Source: Pseudomonas oryzae (GTDB lineage: Bacteria; Pseudomonadota; Gammaproteobacteria; Pseudomonadales; Pseudomonadaceae). Taken from it: a stretch of 64,000 nucleotides of DNA. The stretch lies in NCBI RefSeq assembly GCF_900104805.1, contig NZ_LT629751.1, forward strand, positions 3,453,001 to 3,517,000. Direction: 5' to 3'. The notes under the pieces were generated by a model that saw only the letters and a program-made list of their open reading frames with translations, searched no databases and was not told the origin of the DNA. The translations under genes and the position numbers were made by a program. Within the stretch, counting starts at the first letter, position 1. Each line of letters starts with the position of its first letter. Below, one piece after another: positions 17,945-25,859 of this stretch.

Positions 17945-19036
17945 TTATTCACAGGTCACGTATTCTACAACTTCCAGGTCGAAGCCGGATATCGCGTTGA
18001 ACTTCACCGGCGAGCTGAGCAGGCGCATCTTGCGCACGCCCAGGTCGCGGAGGATCTGCGAGCCGGCGCCGACGGTGCTGTAGGTAGTCGGCTCGGCCGG
18101 CTTGGCACCGCCGAGCTGCTCCTCGACCAGCGCCAGCAGCTCGTTGCCGCTGATCGCGTGGTTGAGCAGCAGGACCACGCCGCTGCCCTGCTCCTCGACC
18201 TTCTGCATGGCGGCGCGCAGGCTCCAGCGCCCCGGACGCTGGATACCGAGCAGGTCGCGCAGCGGGTCCATGTTGTGCACGCGCACCAGGATCGCCTCGT
18301 CGGGCTTGATCTCGCCCTTGAGCAACGCCAGGTGCACCTGGCCCTCGACCTGGTCGCGGTAGGTGTACAGCTTGAACTGGCCCAGCTCGCTGTCCAGCGC
18401 GCGCTCGGAGACGCGCTCGACGGTGCGCTCGTGGACCAGGCGGTAGTGAATCAGGTCGGCGATGGTGCCGATGCGGATGCCGTGCTCGGCGGCGAACTTC
18501 TCCAGCTCGGGACGGCGCGCCATGGTGCCGTCGTCGTTCATGATCTCGCAGATCACCCCGCTCGGCTGGAAGCCGGCCATGCGCGCCAGGTCGCAGGCCG
18601 CCTCGGTGTGGCCGGCGCGCGCCAGCACGCCGCCGGGCTGGGCCATCAGCGGGAAGATGTGGCCGGGGCTGACGATGTCGGCGGCCACGGCGTCGCGCGC
18701 CGCGGCGACCTGCACGGTGCGCGCGCGGTCGGCGGCGGAGATGCCGGTGGTGACGCCCTCGGCGGCCTCGATGGACACGGTGAACTTGGTGCCGAAGCCG
18801 GAGCCGTTGCGCTGCACCATCAGCGGCAGGCCGAGGCGCTCGCAGCGCTCGCGGTCCATCGGCATGCAGATCAGGCCGCGCGCGTGCTTGGCCATGAAGT
18901 TGATGTCCTCGGCGCGCACGCATTCGGCGGCCATGATCAGATCGCCCTCGTTCTCGCGATCCTCGTCATCCATGAGGATGACCATCTTGCCCTGGCGGAT
19001 GTCTTCGACCAGATCGGCGATATTGTCGAGTGCCAT
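17945..19036 (-). CDS. ribB: 3,4-dihydroxy-2-butanone-4-phosphate synthase with degenerate cyclohydrolase domain
   Basis: Converts ribulose 5-phosphate to 3,4-dihydroxybutanone 4-phosphate for lumazine synthase. It has 363 residues. The N-terminal 200 residues are a complete RibB, with DDEDRENEGDL, RTVQVAAARDAV-type and GHIFPL-type motifs and HTEAACDLARMAG. The C-terminal 150 residues align with GTP cyclohydrolase II, but the zinc site is lost: RVHNMDPLRDLLG stands where family members have SECLTGD...RCDC. So only the RibB activity is expected, with RibA supplied by the separate gene at 11303. The ATG at 19036 is preferred over the upstream GTG because AAGGGGG sits properly before it. Confidence 0.96.
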   Translation of the reverse strand: MALDNIADLVEDIRQGKMVILMDDEDRENEGDLIMAAECVRAEDINFMAKHARGLICMPMDRERCERLGLPLMVQRNGSGFGTKFTVSIEAAEGVTTGISAADRARTVQVAAARDAVAADIVSPGHIFPLMAQPGGVLARAGHTEAACDLARMAGFQPSGVICEIMNDDGTMARRPELEKFAAEHGIRIGTIADLIHYRLVHERTVERVSERALDSELGQFKLYTYRDQVEGQVHLALLKGEIKPDEAILVRVHNMDPLRDLLGIQRPGRWSLRAAMQKVEEQGSGVVLLLNHAISGNELLALVEEQLGGAKPAEPTTYSTVGAGSQILRDLGVRKMRLLSSPVKFNAISGFDLEVVEYVTCE

Positions 19037-19072
19037 GGGCACCCCCTTGTGAATTCGTGGTGGAAAGGCGGC

Positions 19073-19735
19073 TCAGCCCTTGAGGAAGCCGTGTTCGGCG
19101 AGGAACGCCTCGGTGATGCCGGCGGCGGCCGGCTCGGCGGCCTGGTCGCCGAGCAGCAGGCGCTCCAGGTAGCGCGCCAGCAGGTCGACCTCGAGGTTGA
19201 CCCGGCGCCCGGCCTGGTAGTCGGCCATGATGGTTTCCTGCAGGGTGTGCGGCACGATGGTCAGCTCGAACTCGGCGCCATCCACCGCATTGACCGTGAG
19301 GCTCACGCCGTCGACGGTGATCGAACCCTTGAGGGCGATGTACTTGGCCAGCTCGCGCGGCGCGCGCACGCGGAACTGGATGGCGCGGGCGTTATCGGCG
19401 CGCGAGACGATCTCGCCGACACCGTCGACGTGACCGCTGACCAGGTGGCCGCCGAGGCGGGTGGTCGGGGTCAGCGCCTTCTCCAGGTTGACCCGGCTGC
19501 CGACCTTGAGGTCGACGAAGGCGGTGCGGGTGATGGTCTCGCGGCTGACGTCGGCCCAGAAGCCGTCGCCGGGCAGCTCCACGGCGGTCAGGCAGGTGCC
19601 GTTGACCGCGATGCTGTCGCCGAGCTTGACGTCGCCGAGGTCGAGCTTGCCGGTGGCGACGTAGACACGCACATCGCCGCCCTTGGGGGTCATGGCGCGG
19701 ATGCTGCCGATGGCTTCGATGATACCGGTGAACAT
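19073..19735 (-). CDS. ribE: Riboflavin synthase, alpha chain
   Basis: Final riboflavin enzyme: dismutates two lumazines to riboflavin plus the diaminouracil, which is recycled. It has 220 residues built as a tandem repeat of two barrel domains. Each half has its own signature: MFTGIIE with VNGTCLTAV in the first half, and GHVDGVG with SITVDGVSLTVN in the second. The start codon overlaps the stop of a 13-codon ORF (TGATG), and AAGGAGG precedes it by about six bases. The FMN riboswitch upstream should control this gene and the ribB-ribH genes behind it. Confidence 0.97.
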   Translation of the reverse strand: MFTGIIEAIGSIRAMTPKGGDVRVYVATGKLDLGDVKLGDSIAVNGTCLTAVELPGDGFWADVSRETITRTAFVDLKVGSRVNLEKALTPTTRLGGHLVSGHVDGVGEIVSRADNARAIQFRVRAPRELAKYIALKGSITVDGVSLTVNAVDGAEFELTIVPHTLQETIMADYQAGRRVNLEVDLLARYLERLLLGDQAAEPAAAGITEAFLAEHGFLKG

Positions 19736-19776
19736 CAGGCCTCCTTCACCGCGCACGGAATGTTGTGCAATTGCAT
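19735..19776 (-). CDS. Possible 13-residue leader peptide upstream of ribE
   Basis: A 13-codon ORF (MQLHNIPCAVKEA) begins with ATG and has AGGAG at 19784-19788, spaced seven bases. Its stop codon overlaps the ribE ATG as TGATG. Its ribosome site falls inside a hairpin (19786-19805) between it and the FMN riboswitch. This is the arrangement expected for translational coupling. The peptide itself matches nothing I know, and the ORF could be fortuitous because ribE has its own Shine-Dalgarno within it. Confidence 0.45.
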   Translation of the reverse strand: MQLHNIPCAVKEA

Positions 19777-19785
19777 GGTCGAACT

Positions 19786-19805
19786 CCTGTTTTGGACAAA
19801 ACAGG
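19786..19805 (-). promoter_or_regulatory. Hairpin covering the leader ribosome-binding site
   Basis: On the - strand CCTGTTTTG and CAAAACAGG form a 9-bp palindrome with a minimal loop. The 3' arm contains the first bases of the AGGAG that precedes the 13-codon leader ORF. There is no T tract after it, so ribosome-site occlusion is more likely than termination. Confidence 0.55.
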
Positions 19806-19864
19806 GCGCTGGATCGAAGGGGATCGCGCGGGCGCGGCCAGGCCGCCCCGGGGCAGGAATCCCG

Positions 19865-20013
19865 CTCTCTCTCATCCGGACTGTCACCGTCGGCTCCGGA
19901 GTCGCACCGGATCTGCTGACCTTGCCGCCCTTCGGGGGTGGGCAAGCGCTCGCGGGCTGGGCGCGAGGTGCGCCATCACCGCCGGTGGGGAATTGCACCC
20001 CGCCCTGAGAACG
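19865..20013 (-). promoter_or_regulatory. FMN riboswitch (RFN element)
   Basis: Read on the - strand, the conserved RFN blocks appear in order: TTCTCAGGGCGGGGTG, then CCCCACCGGCGGTGATGG, then GGTCAGCAGATCCGGT, then TCCGGAGCCGACGGT, then AGTCCGGATGAGAGA. It lies between ribD and ribE and is oriented toward ribE. FMN binding is expected to lower ribE-ribB-ribH expression, leaving ribD upstream of the switch. Confidence 0.97.
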
Positions 20014-20122
20014 TCGCGGCCGAGAGCGGCCGCGTCAGGCTTTGTACCACATTTTCGCCACCGCGGAGCACGTCTGGATGGGGGATGGCGCCGCCCGCGC
20101 CAACCTCTGTCGCAGCTGACGC

Positions 20123-21247
20123 TCAGGCCGGCACCGCGATGATCTGCCAGTCGCGACCGACCGCGCGAATGTCGCGGATGGTCAGCTGCGGCGCCTCGCT
20201 CATGCGCTCCAGCGGCCAGTCGAGCAGCGGGCGGGCGGCGGAGCCGAGCAGCTGCGGCGCCATGAAGATACGGTACTCGTCGACCAGCCCCTCACGGGCG
20301 AAGGCGCCGGCCAGGCGCGGACCGGCCTCGACCAGCACCTCGTTGGCGCCGGCGGCGGCCAGTTCGGCGAGCAGGTGGCGCAGATCGACGTGACCGTCGC
20401 CGCGCGGCAGGCGCAGCAGCTCGTGGCCGGCGGCGCGGTATTCCTCGCCGCGGCCATCCTCGTCGCAGCAGGCCACCCAGGCCGGGCCGGCCTGGAAGAA
20501 GGCTGCCGACAGCGGCACGCGCAGCTGGCCGTCGACCAGCACGCGCAGCGGCGGGCGGGCGGCGGCCAAGGCGGCCTGCTCGGCGTCCACCTCCAGCTCG
20601 TCGGCACGCACGGTCAGCCGCGCGTTGTCGCACAGCACGGTGTCGGCGCCGCTGAGCACCACGCTGGAGCGCGCGCGCAGGCGCTGCACGGCGGCGCGCG
20701 CCGGTGCGCCGGTGATCCACTGGCTTTCGCCGCTGGCCATGGCGGTGCGCCCGTCGAGGCTCATCGCCAGCTTCACCCGCACGTAGGGCAGGCCCAGCTC
20801 CATGCGCCTGATGAAACCGACGTTCAGTTCGCGAGCCTCCTGCTCGAGCACACCGCTGCTCACCTCGATGCCGGCGGCGCGCAGCAGGCCGAGGCCGCGA
20901 CCGGCCACCAGCGGATTGGGGTCCTGCATGGCCGCCACCACGCGACCGACACCGGCCTTGAGCAGCGCCTCGGCGCACGGTGGAGTGCGCCCGTGGTGGC
21001 TGCACGGTTCGAGGGTGACGTAGGCGGTGGCGCCGCGCGCCCGTTCGCCGGCCTGGCGCAGGGCGTGCACCTCGGCATGCGGCTCGCCGGCGCGCTGATG
21101 CCAGCCCTCGCCGACGATCTCGCCGCCGGCGGCGACTATCACGCAGCCGACGCGCGGGTTGGGATGGGTGGAGAACAGGCCGCGGCGCGCCAACTGGAGC
21201 GCGCGCGCCATGTAGGCCTGGTCGCCGGCCTGCGCTGGATCTTGCAT
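20123..21247 (-). CDS. ribD: Bifunctional riboflavin deaminase/reductase
   Basis: Carries out steps two and three of riboflavin synthesis: zinc-dependent deamination of the diaminopyrimidine and NADPH-dependent reduction of the ribosyl side chain. It has 374 residues. The N-terminal deaminase domain shows HAEVHAL and LEPCSHHGRTPPCAEAL, which supply the zinc His and two Cys. The C-terminal reductase domain starts near residue 150 with PYVRVKLAMSLDGRTAMASGESQWITG. It follows nrdR by four bases. The FMN riboswitch lies downstream, so ribD is not obviously under its control. Confidence 0.97.
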   Translation of the reverse strand: MQDPAQAGDQAYMARALQLARRGLFSTHPNPRVGCVIVAAGGEIVGEGWHQRAGEPHAEVHALRQAGERARGATAYVTLEPCSHHGRTPPCAEALLKAGVGRVVAAMQDPNPLVAGRGLGLLRAAGIEVSSGVLEQEARELNVGFIRRMELGLPYVRVKLAMSLDGRTAMASGESQWITGAPARAAVQRLRARSSVVLSGADTVLCDNARLTVRADELEVDAEQAALAAARPPLRVLVDGQLRVPLSAAFFQAGPAWVACCDEDGRGEEYRAAGHELLRLPRGDGHVDLRHLLAELAAAGANEVLVEAGPRLAGAFAREGLVDEYRIFMAPQLLGSAARPLLDWPLERMSEAPQLTIRDIRAVGRDWQIIAVPA

Positions 21248-21251
21248 GGAA

Positions 21252-21716
21252 TCAACCCTTGCTGGGTTCGCGGGACAGACGCTCGATCTCCTCGCGGAAC
21301 TGGTCGAGGTCCTGGAAGCGGCGATAGACGGAGGCGAAACGGATGTAGGCCACCTCGTCGAGACGGCGCAGCTCGTCCATCACCAGCTCGCCGACCACCC
21401 GCGACTTGACCTCGCGCTCGCCGGTGGCGCGCAGCTTGTGCTTGATGTGGGCGATCGCCTCCTCGAGGCGCTCGACGCTCACCGGGCGCTTTTCCAGCGC
21501 GCGCTGCATGCCGGCACGCAGCTTGTCCTCGTCGAACGGCTGGCGGGTGCCATCGGACTTGATCAGCCGCGGCATCACCAGCTCGGCGGTCTCGAAGGTG
21601 GTGAAGCGCTCCTGACAGGCCAGGCACTCGCGACGCCGGCGCACCTGCTGGCCCTCGGCGACCAGTCGCGAGTCGATGACCTTGGTGTCGTTGGCGCCGC
21701 AGAAGGGACAGTGCAT
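21252..21716 (-). CDS. nrdR: Transcriptional repressor NrdR
   Basis: ATP/dATP-sensing repressor of ribonucleotide reductase genes. It has 154 residues. The N-terminal zinc ribbon has cysteines at 3, 6, 31 and 34 (MHCPFCG and ECLACQERF), followed by an RRRRECL basic patch and an ATP-cone (residues about 49-139, [20 protein letters not shown]). The nrdR-ribD order is widely conserved. A longer open frame upstream is not used, since the family N-terminus begins at the ATG at 21716. Confidence 0.97.
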   Translation of the reverse strand: MHCPFCGANDTKVIDSRLVAEGQQVRRRRECLACQERFTTFETAELVMPRLIKSDGTRQPFDEDKLRAGMQRALEKRPVSVERLEEAIAHIKHKLRATGEREVKSRVVGELVMDELRRLDEVAYIRFASVYRRFQDLDQFREEIERLSREPSKG

Positions 21717-21829
21717 GATGGCTCGGCCAGGGGGGATGGATGTGGCGGCCATGGTAACCGATGGCGCCCCCAAGACAAGCCGCCGCCGGCGGGTTATAAG
21801 GGCGCCCGGACCCACCGCCGGAGCCACGC

Positions 21830-22504
21830 ATGCCCGTCCCGCCCGCCGAACTGCTCGACCCGCTGCGCACCCTGCTCGGCGAGGCGCGGCTCATCGCCAG
21901 CACGCTGCCGGACACGGGCCTGCCGGGCAGCGATCTGCGCCTGTGGCTGCTCGACCCGGGCAACATGGACCGCGCCTTCGACGCCGAGGAGACCCGGCGC
22001 ATCCTCGAGGAGCCGCCGTACTGGTGCTTCTGCTGGGCCAGCGGCCTGGCGCTGGCACGCTGGCTGGCCGAGCAGCCACAGTGGGTGCGTGGTCGGCGCG
22101 TGCTGGACTTCGGCGCCGGCAGCGGGGTGGCCGGCATCGCCGCGGCGCGGGCCGGCGCCGCCGAGGTGGTCGCCTGCGACCTCGACCCGCTGGCACTGGC
22201 CGCCTGCCGCGCCAACGCCGAACTGAATGGCGTGGAGCTGGGCTACTCGACGGACTTCTTCGCCGAGACCGATCGCTTCGACCTGATCCTGGTCGCAGAC
22301 GTGCTCTATGACCGCGCCAACCTGCCGCTGCTGGACGCCTTCCTGTCGCGCGGCCGCGAGGCGCTGGTCGCCGATTCGCGGGTACGCGACTTCCGGCATC
22401 CGCTGTACCGGCGCCTGGCGCTGCTCGACGCCTGCACCCTGCCGGATCTCGCCGAGCCCCACGAGTTCCGTACGGTCAGCCTGTACCACGCGCAACGCGA
22501 CTGA
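21830..22504 (+). CDS. Class I SAM-dependent methyltransferase (ETF-beta lysine methyltransferase-like)
   Basis: A 224-residue Rossmann methyltransferase. The SAM site is [20 protein letters not shown] (motif I, near residue 90), followed by [11 protein letters not shown] and the catalytic-loop segment [10 protein letters not shown]. The D-x-x-Y style after motif IV resembles the METTL20/COG3897 group, which methylates proteins such as the electron-transfer flavoprotein beta subunit. Substrate assignment is inference. It is divergent from nrdR across a 113-base gap that holds no element I can name. Confidence 0.85.
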   Translation: MPVPPAELLDPLRTLLGEARLIASTLPDTGLPGSDLRLWLLDPGNMDRAFDAEETRRILEEPPYWCFCWASGLALARWLAEQPQWVRGRRVLDFGAGSGVAGIAAARAGAAEVVACDLDPLALAACRANAELNGVELGYSTDFFAETDRFDLILVADVLYDRANLPLLDAFLSRGREALVADSRVRDFRHPLYRRLALLDACTLPDLAEPHEFRTVSLYHAQRD

Positions 22505-22565
22505 ACGGCAGGCGCATCGCACCACGCGGGGCGATACTCAGGAGACCGCCTCCGGGAGCACCGCC

Positions 22566-23132
22566 ATGCCGATCGATACCCTGCGCCTGTTCTTCGCCCT
22601 GCCCTGTCCGCGCGACACCGCCGAAGCCATCTGCACCTGGCGCGACGGCCTGGACCTCGGCGGCAAGCCGGTGGCGGCGGAGAACCTGCACCTGACCCTG
22701 GCCTTCCTCGGCCAGCAGCCCAGCGCGCGCCTGGAAGAATTGCAGCTGCTCGCCGCAGCCATCGAGGTGGCGCCCTTCGAACTGCGTCTCGACCGCCTCG
22801 GCGGTGGCCGTCAGGGCCTGCTGTGGCTGGAGCCGAGCCACCTGCCCGACGAACTGGCGGCGCTGGCCGGCGCGCTGCAGCAGCGTCTGCAGGCCATTGG
22901 CATCGCCCTCGACCGCCGACCGCTGCGCGCCCACCTGACCCTGGTACGCCACGCCGGCGCACGGCCGCGCGAGGCGCACCCGGACTTCGCCTGGGCGGCC
23001 GAGCGCTTCGTCCTCTATGCCTCGGAGCCCAGCGCGCGTGGCGTGCGCTACCGCGAGCTGGGCGGCTGGCCGCTGGTGCCGGGCCTGCCACCGCTGCCGC
23101 GCTTCCGCACGGAGCCCTGTCCACCGCGCTGA
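22566..23132 (+). CDS. thpR: RNA 2',3'-cyclic phosphodiesterase
   Basis: 2H-phosphoesterase of 188 residues in the LigT/ThpR family, which opens 2',3'-cyclic phosphates on RNA ends and can ligate tRNA halves in vitro. The two catalytic HxTx motifs are HLTLAFLG (about residue 43) and HLTLVRH (about residue 125). The start at 22566 gives the family opening LRLFFALPCP and has GGAG seven to eight bases before it; the frame is open further upstream within the previous gene and is not used. It lies 61 bases after the methyltransferase on the same strand. Confidence 0.93.
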   Translation: MPIDTLRLFFALPCPRDTAEAICTWRDGLDLGGKPVAAENLHLTLAFLGQQPSARLEELQLLAAAIEVAPFELRLDRLGGGRQGLLWLEPSHLPDELAALAGALQQRLQAIGIALDRRPLRAHLTLVRHAGARPREAHPDFAWAAERFVLYASEPSARGVRYRELGGWPLVPGLPPLPRFRTEPCPPR

Positions 23133-23229
23133 CGCCGGTGCGCCCCTTGCTTCCCGTCGCGCGCGCCCCCACTTACCATGCACGCACTTTTTCCGCGCCT
23201 GCCCGCCAGGCCCCTCTTCGAGAGTCACG

Positions 23230-24099
23230 ATGAGCGCAACCCCGTACATCTTCGACGTCACCACCGCCAGCTTCGAGCAGCTGGTGATCGAAAACTCCTT
23301 CCACAAGCCGGTGCTGGTCGACTTCTGGGCCGAATGGTGCTCGCCGTGCAAGGCGCTGATGCCACTGCTGGCAAAGATCACCGAGGACTATCAGGGCGAG
23401 CTGCTGCTGGCCAAGGTCAACTGCGACGTCGAGCAGGACATCGTCATGCGCTTCGGCATCCGCAGCCTGCCCACCGTGGTGCTGTTCAAGGATGGCCAGC
23501 CGATCGACGGCTTCGCCGGCGCACAGCCGGAGTCGGCGATCCGCGCCCTGCTCCAGCCGCACGTGGCGGAACCGGCCGCGCCACAGGCCGACCTGCTGGA
23601 CAGCGCCCGCGCCCAGTACGCCGCCGGGCAGATCGCCACCGCCGAGCAGCTGCTGCAGCAACTGCTCACCGAGGACAACCAGAACGCCGCGGCGCTGATC
23701 CTCTATGCGCGTTGCCTGGCCGAGCGCGGCGCGCTGGACGAGGCGCAGGCGGTGCTGGATGCAGTGCCGGGCGACGAACACAAGCAGGAGCTGGCCGGCG
23801 CCCGCGCCCAGCTGACCTTCCTGCGCCAGGTCGCCACCCTGCCCGAGGCCGCCGACCTGAAGAGCCGTCTGGCCCAGGACGCCGGCGACGACGAGGCGGC
23901 CTACCAGTTGGCCATCCACCAGCTTGCCCGCCAGCAGTACGAGGTGGCGCTGGACGGCCTGCTGCGCCTGTTCATGCGCAACCGCGCCTATGGCGACGAC
24001 CTGCCGCGCAAGACCCTGGTGCAGGTGTTCGACCTGCTCGGCAAGGAACACCCGCTGGTGATCAGCTACCGCCGCAAGCTGTACCAGGCGCTCTACTGA
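23230..24099 (+). CDS. cnoX: Thioredoxin-TPR co-chaperone CnoX (YbbN)
   Basis: A 289-residue protein with an N-terminal thioredoxin domain (about 1-110) and C-terminal tetratricopeptide repeats (about 118-285). In the family it holds unfolded proteins during oxidative (HOCl) stress and delivers them to GroEL and DnaK. The thioredoxin motif is WCSPC (C37, C40), so both redox cysteines are kept, unlike the E. coli protein, which has lost the first. The cis-proline loop RSLPTVVLF is present. The upstream 97 bases show no clear promoter. Its last seven bases overlap the convergent gene at 24093. Confidence 0.95.
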   Translation: MSATPYIFDVTTASFEQLVIENSFHKPVLVDFWAEWCSPCKALMPLLAKITEDYQGELLLAKVNCDVEQDIVMRFGIRSLPTVVLFKDGQPIDGFAGAQPESAIRALLQPHVAEPAAPQADLLDSARAQYAAGQIATAEQLLQQLLTEDNQNAAALILYARCLAERGALDEAQAVLDAVPGDEHKQELAGARAQLTFLRQVATLPEAADLKSRLAQDAGDDEAAYQLAIHQLARQQYEVALDGLLRLFMRNRAYGDDLPRKTLVQVFDLLGKEHPLVISYRRKLYQALY

Positions 24100-24458
24100 T
24101 CGCCGACCGCGCCGGTCCAGCGGTAGACCGGCGCATCGCCATCGGCCTGCACCTCGACCTGTGGGCAATGGCGCAGGCGCACCAACAGGCGCTTGCCCGC
24201 AGCCTCGCCACCGGCCAGGGCGCTCAGCTCGGCGAACAGCCGCGGGCCGTCCAGCGCCCCGGCGCGGCGCAGCAGCTCCTGCGCCAGCCCCCACAGCCGG
24301 TCGCTGGCGGTGGCGGACGGTGCGAGCGCCGGCGCTGCGGCCGGGGACGCCTCGTCCGCCGCAGCAGACGGCAGCCCGCGCAACTGTGCCCACTCCGCGT
24401 CATCCAGCTCGACCGTCAGATCCACCGACCAGTCGCCGATCCGCCCGTGAATTCGCAT
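24093..24458 (-). CDS. Conserved hypothetical protein
   Basis: A 121-residue soluble protein without signal peptide or membrane segment. It opens with a beta-rich stretch (MRIHGRIGDWSVDLTVELDDAEW), has a low-complexity Ala/Pro/Ser linker near residues 34-50, and ends with a globular part (LWGLAQELLRRAG, then LLVRLRHCPQVEVQADG). A strong AGGAGG lies six bases before the ATG. I do not recognise a function. It converges with cnoX, overlapping it by seven bases, and is divergent from zrgA, so the Zur-like palindrome in that gap could affect it too. Confidence 0.82.
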   Translation of the reverse strand: MRIHGRIGDWSVDLTVELDDAEWAQLRGLPSAAADEASPAAAPALAPSATASDRLWGLAQELLRRAGALDGPRLFAELSALAGGEAAGKRLLVRLRHCPQVEVQADGDAPVYRWTGAVGDQ

Positions 24459-24543
24459 CGTCTGCCTCCTCATGCCGATGCGCGCATGCTCCCATGCAGC
24501 GCGGAACGCGCCAAGCGGCGCTGGCCCGCCAGGCGGAAAACTT

Positions 24544-24556
24544 GTTATAACGTAAC
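24544..24556 (+). promoter_or_regulatory. Candidate Zur box
   Basis: GTTATAACGTAAC carries the outer half-sites GTTA and TAAC of the gammaproteobacterial Zur palindrome (GTTATA-ATATAAC style), with imperfect inner bases. It lies 30 bases before the start of zrgA, in the divergent gap, where a repressor would block transcription. It is supported by the zinc-related genes behind it. Confidence 0.6.
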
Positions 24557-24585
24557 CAACCCTGTCGACCCAACGGAGCCCTGCC

Positions 24586-25131
24586 ATGCGCCTGCTGCTT
24601 GCCCTGCCTCTCCTCCTGTCGCCCCTGGCCGGTGCCGGCGAACATGAGCATGCGCATCCCCATGCACAGGCCAGCCTGGATCGCCATGAGCATGGCGTCG
24701 GCGAACTGGACGTGGCGCTGGAGGACGGAACCCTCGAACTCGAGCTGCGCAGCCCGGCGGCCAACCTGCTGGGGTTCGAGCACGCGCCGCGCAGTGCCGC
24801 AGAACGTCAGCAGGTCGCCCGCCTGCGCGAGCGGCTGAGCCAGCCGCAGGTGCTGTTCGCCCTGCCCGCCGCTGCCGGCTGCCGACTGACCGGGCAGCAG
24901 CTGGACGGCCCGCTGTTCGCCAACGACCACACGCATGGGCTTGCCGACCACAGCGACATCGGCGCCCGCTACCGCTTCGCCTGCCACGCGCCCGCAGCGC
25001 TCGACGCCCTCGATGCGGCCCCGCTATTCCGCGAGTTTCCGGCCACCACCCGCCTGCAGGTGCAGCTGATCGGCCCGCGCGGCCAGCAGGGTGGCGAGCT
25101 GCGCAACGGCGCCAGCCGCCTGGAGCTGTGA
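24586..25131 (+). CDS. zrgA: ZrgA-family (DUF2796) periplasmic zinc protein
   Basis: A 181-residue secreted protein with signal peptide MRLLLALPLLLSPLAGAG. Immediately after it comes a His-rich segment (EHEHAHPHAQASLDRHEHG), and NDHTHGLADHSD lies mid-protein; both are plausible zinc ligands. The family is a periplasmic component linked to zinc uptake in Vibrio and Pseudomonas. It heads a four-gene run with an ABC ATPase, an FtsX-type permease and a DUF3299 protein. A Zur-like palindrome precedes it, so induction under zinc starvation is inferred. Confidence 0.9.
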   Translation: MRLLLALPLLLSPLAGAGEHEHAHPHAQASLDRHEHGVGELDVALEDGTLELELRSPAANLLGFEHAPRSAAERQQVARLRERLSQPQVLFALPAAAGCRLTGQQLDGPLFANDHTHGLADHSDIGARYRFACHAPAALDALDAAPLFREFPATTRLQVQLIGPRGQQGGELRNGASRLEL

Positions 25132-25856
25132 GCGCCCGTGACCGTTCGCCAGCCATGACCTCGGCCCTGATCGAACTCGTCGACCTCGGCTTCGCCTGGC
25201 CCGGCCAGGCCGAGCTGCTGGACATTCCGGTCTTCCGCCTGGAGGCCGGCGAGCGCCTGTTCCTGCACGGCCCGAGCGGCAGCGGCAAGACCACCCTGCT
25301 CGGCCTGCTCGGCGGCGTGCAGCTGCCGCAGCGCGGTCGCGTGCGCCTGCTCGGCCGCGACCTGGCGCAGCTCTCCGCCAGCGCGCGCGACCGCTTCCGC
25401 GTCGACCACAGCGGTTACATCTTCCAGCAGTTCAACCTGCTGCCCTTCCTGCCGGTGCGCGACAACGTCGAGCTGCCCTGCCGTTTCTCCTCTCTGCGCG
25501 CCGAGCGGGCGCGGCGGCGCCATGGCAGCGTCGCCGCCGCCGCCACCGGCCTGCTCGAGCACCTGGGGCTGGACGCAAACCTGCACGGCCGGCGCGCCGA
25601 TCAGCTGTCGATCGGCCAGCAGCAGCGCGTCGCCGCCGCCCGCGCGCTGATCGGCCAGCCGGAGCTGGTGATCGCCGACGAGCCGACCTCGGCGCTGGAC
25701 GCCGACGCCCGCGCGGCCTTCCTCGCGCTGCTGTTCGCCGAATGCCAAGCCGCCGGCGCCAGCCTGCTGTTCGTCAGCCATGACCGCAGCCTTGCGCCGC
25801 TGTTCGACCGCGAGCAGGCGCTCGGCCAGCTCAACCGCGCGTACCGGGAGGGCTGA
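25128..25856 (+). CDS. ABC transporter ATP-binding protein (zinc-linked, LolD/MacB-like)
   Basis: A 242-residue ATPase. Walker A is GPSGSGKTT, the Q-loop is FQQFNLLPFL, the signature is LSIGQQQRVAAARAL, Walker B is LVIADEPTSAL, and the H-loop is FVSHDRS. It resembles the LolD/MacB subgroup that pairs with FtsX-fold permeases, and the next gene is one. The GTG start overlaps the zrgA stop (GTGA); an ATG at 25155 is the alternative. Together with the permease it probably works with ZrgA in zinc homeostasis, by context rather than demonstrated substrate. Confidence 0.92.
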   Translation: MSARDRSPAMTSALIELVDLGFAWPGQAELLDIPVFRLEAGERLFLHGPSGSGKTTLLGLLGGVQLPQRGRVRLLGRDLAQLSASARDRFRVDHSGYIFQQFNLLPFLPVRDNVELPCRFSSLRAERARRRHGSVAAAATGLLEHLGLDANLHGRRADQLSIGQQQRVAAARALIGQPELVIADEPTSALDADARAAFLALLFAECQAAGASLLFVSHDRSLAPLFDREQALGQLNRAYREG

Positions 25857-25859
25857 CCC

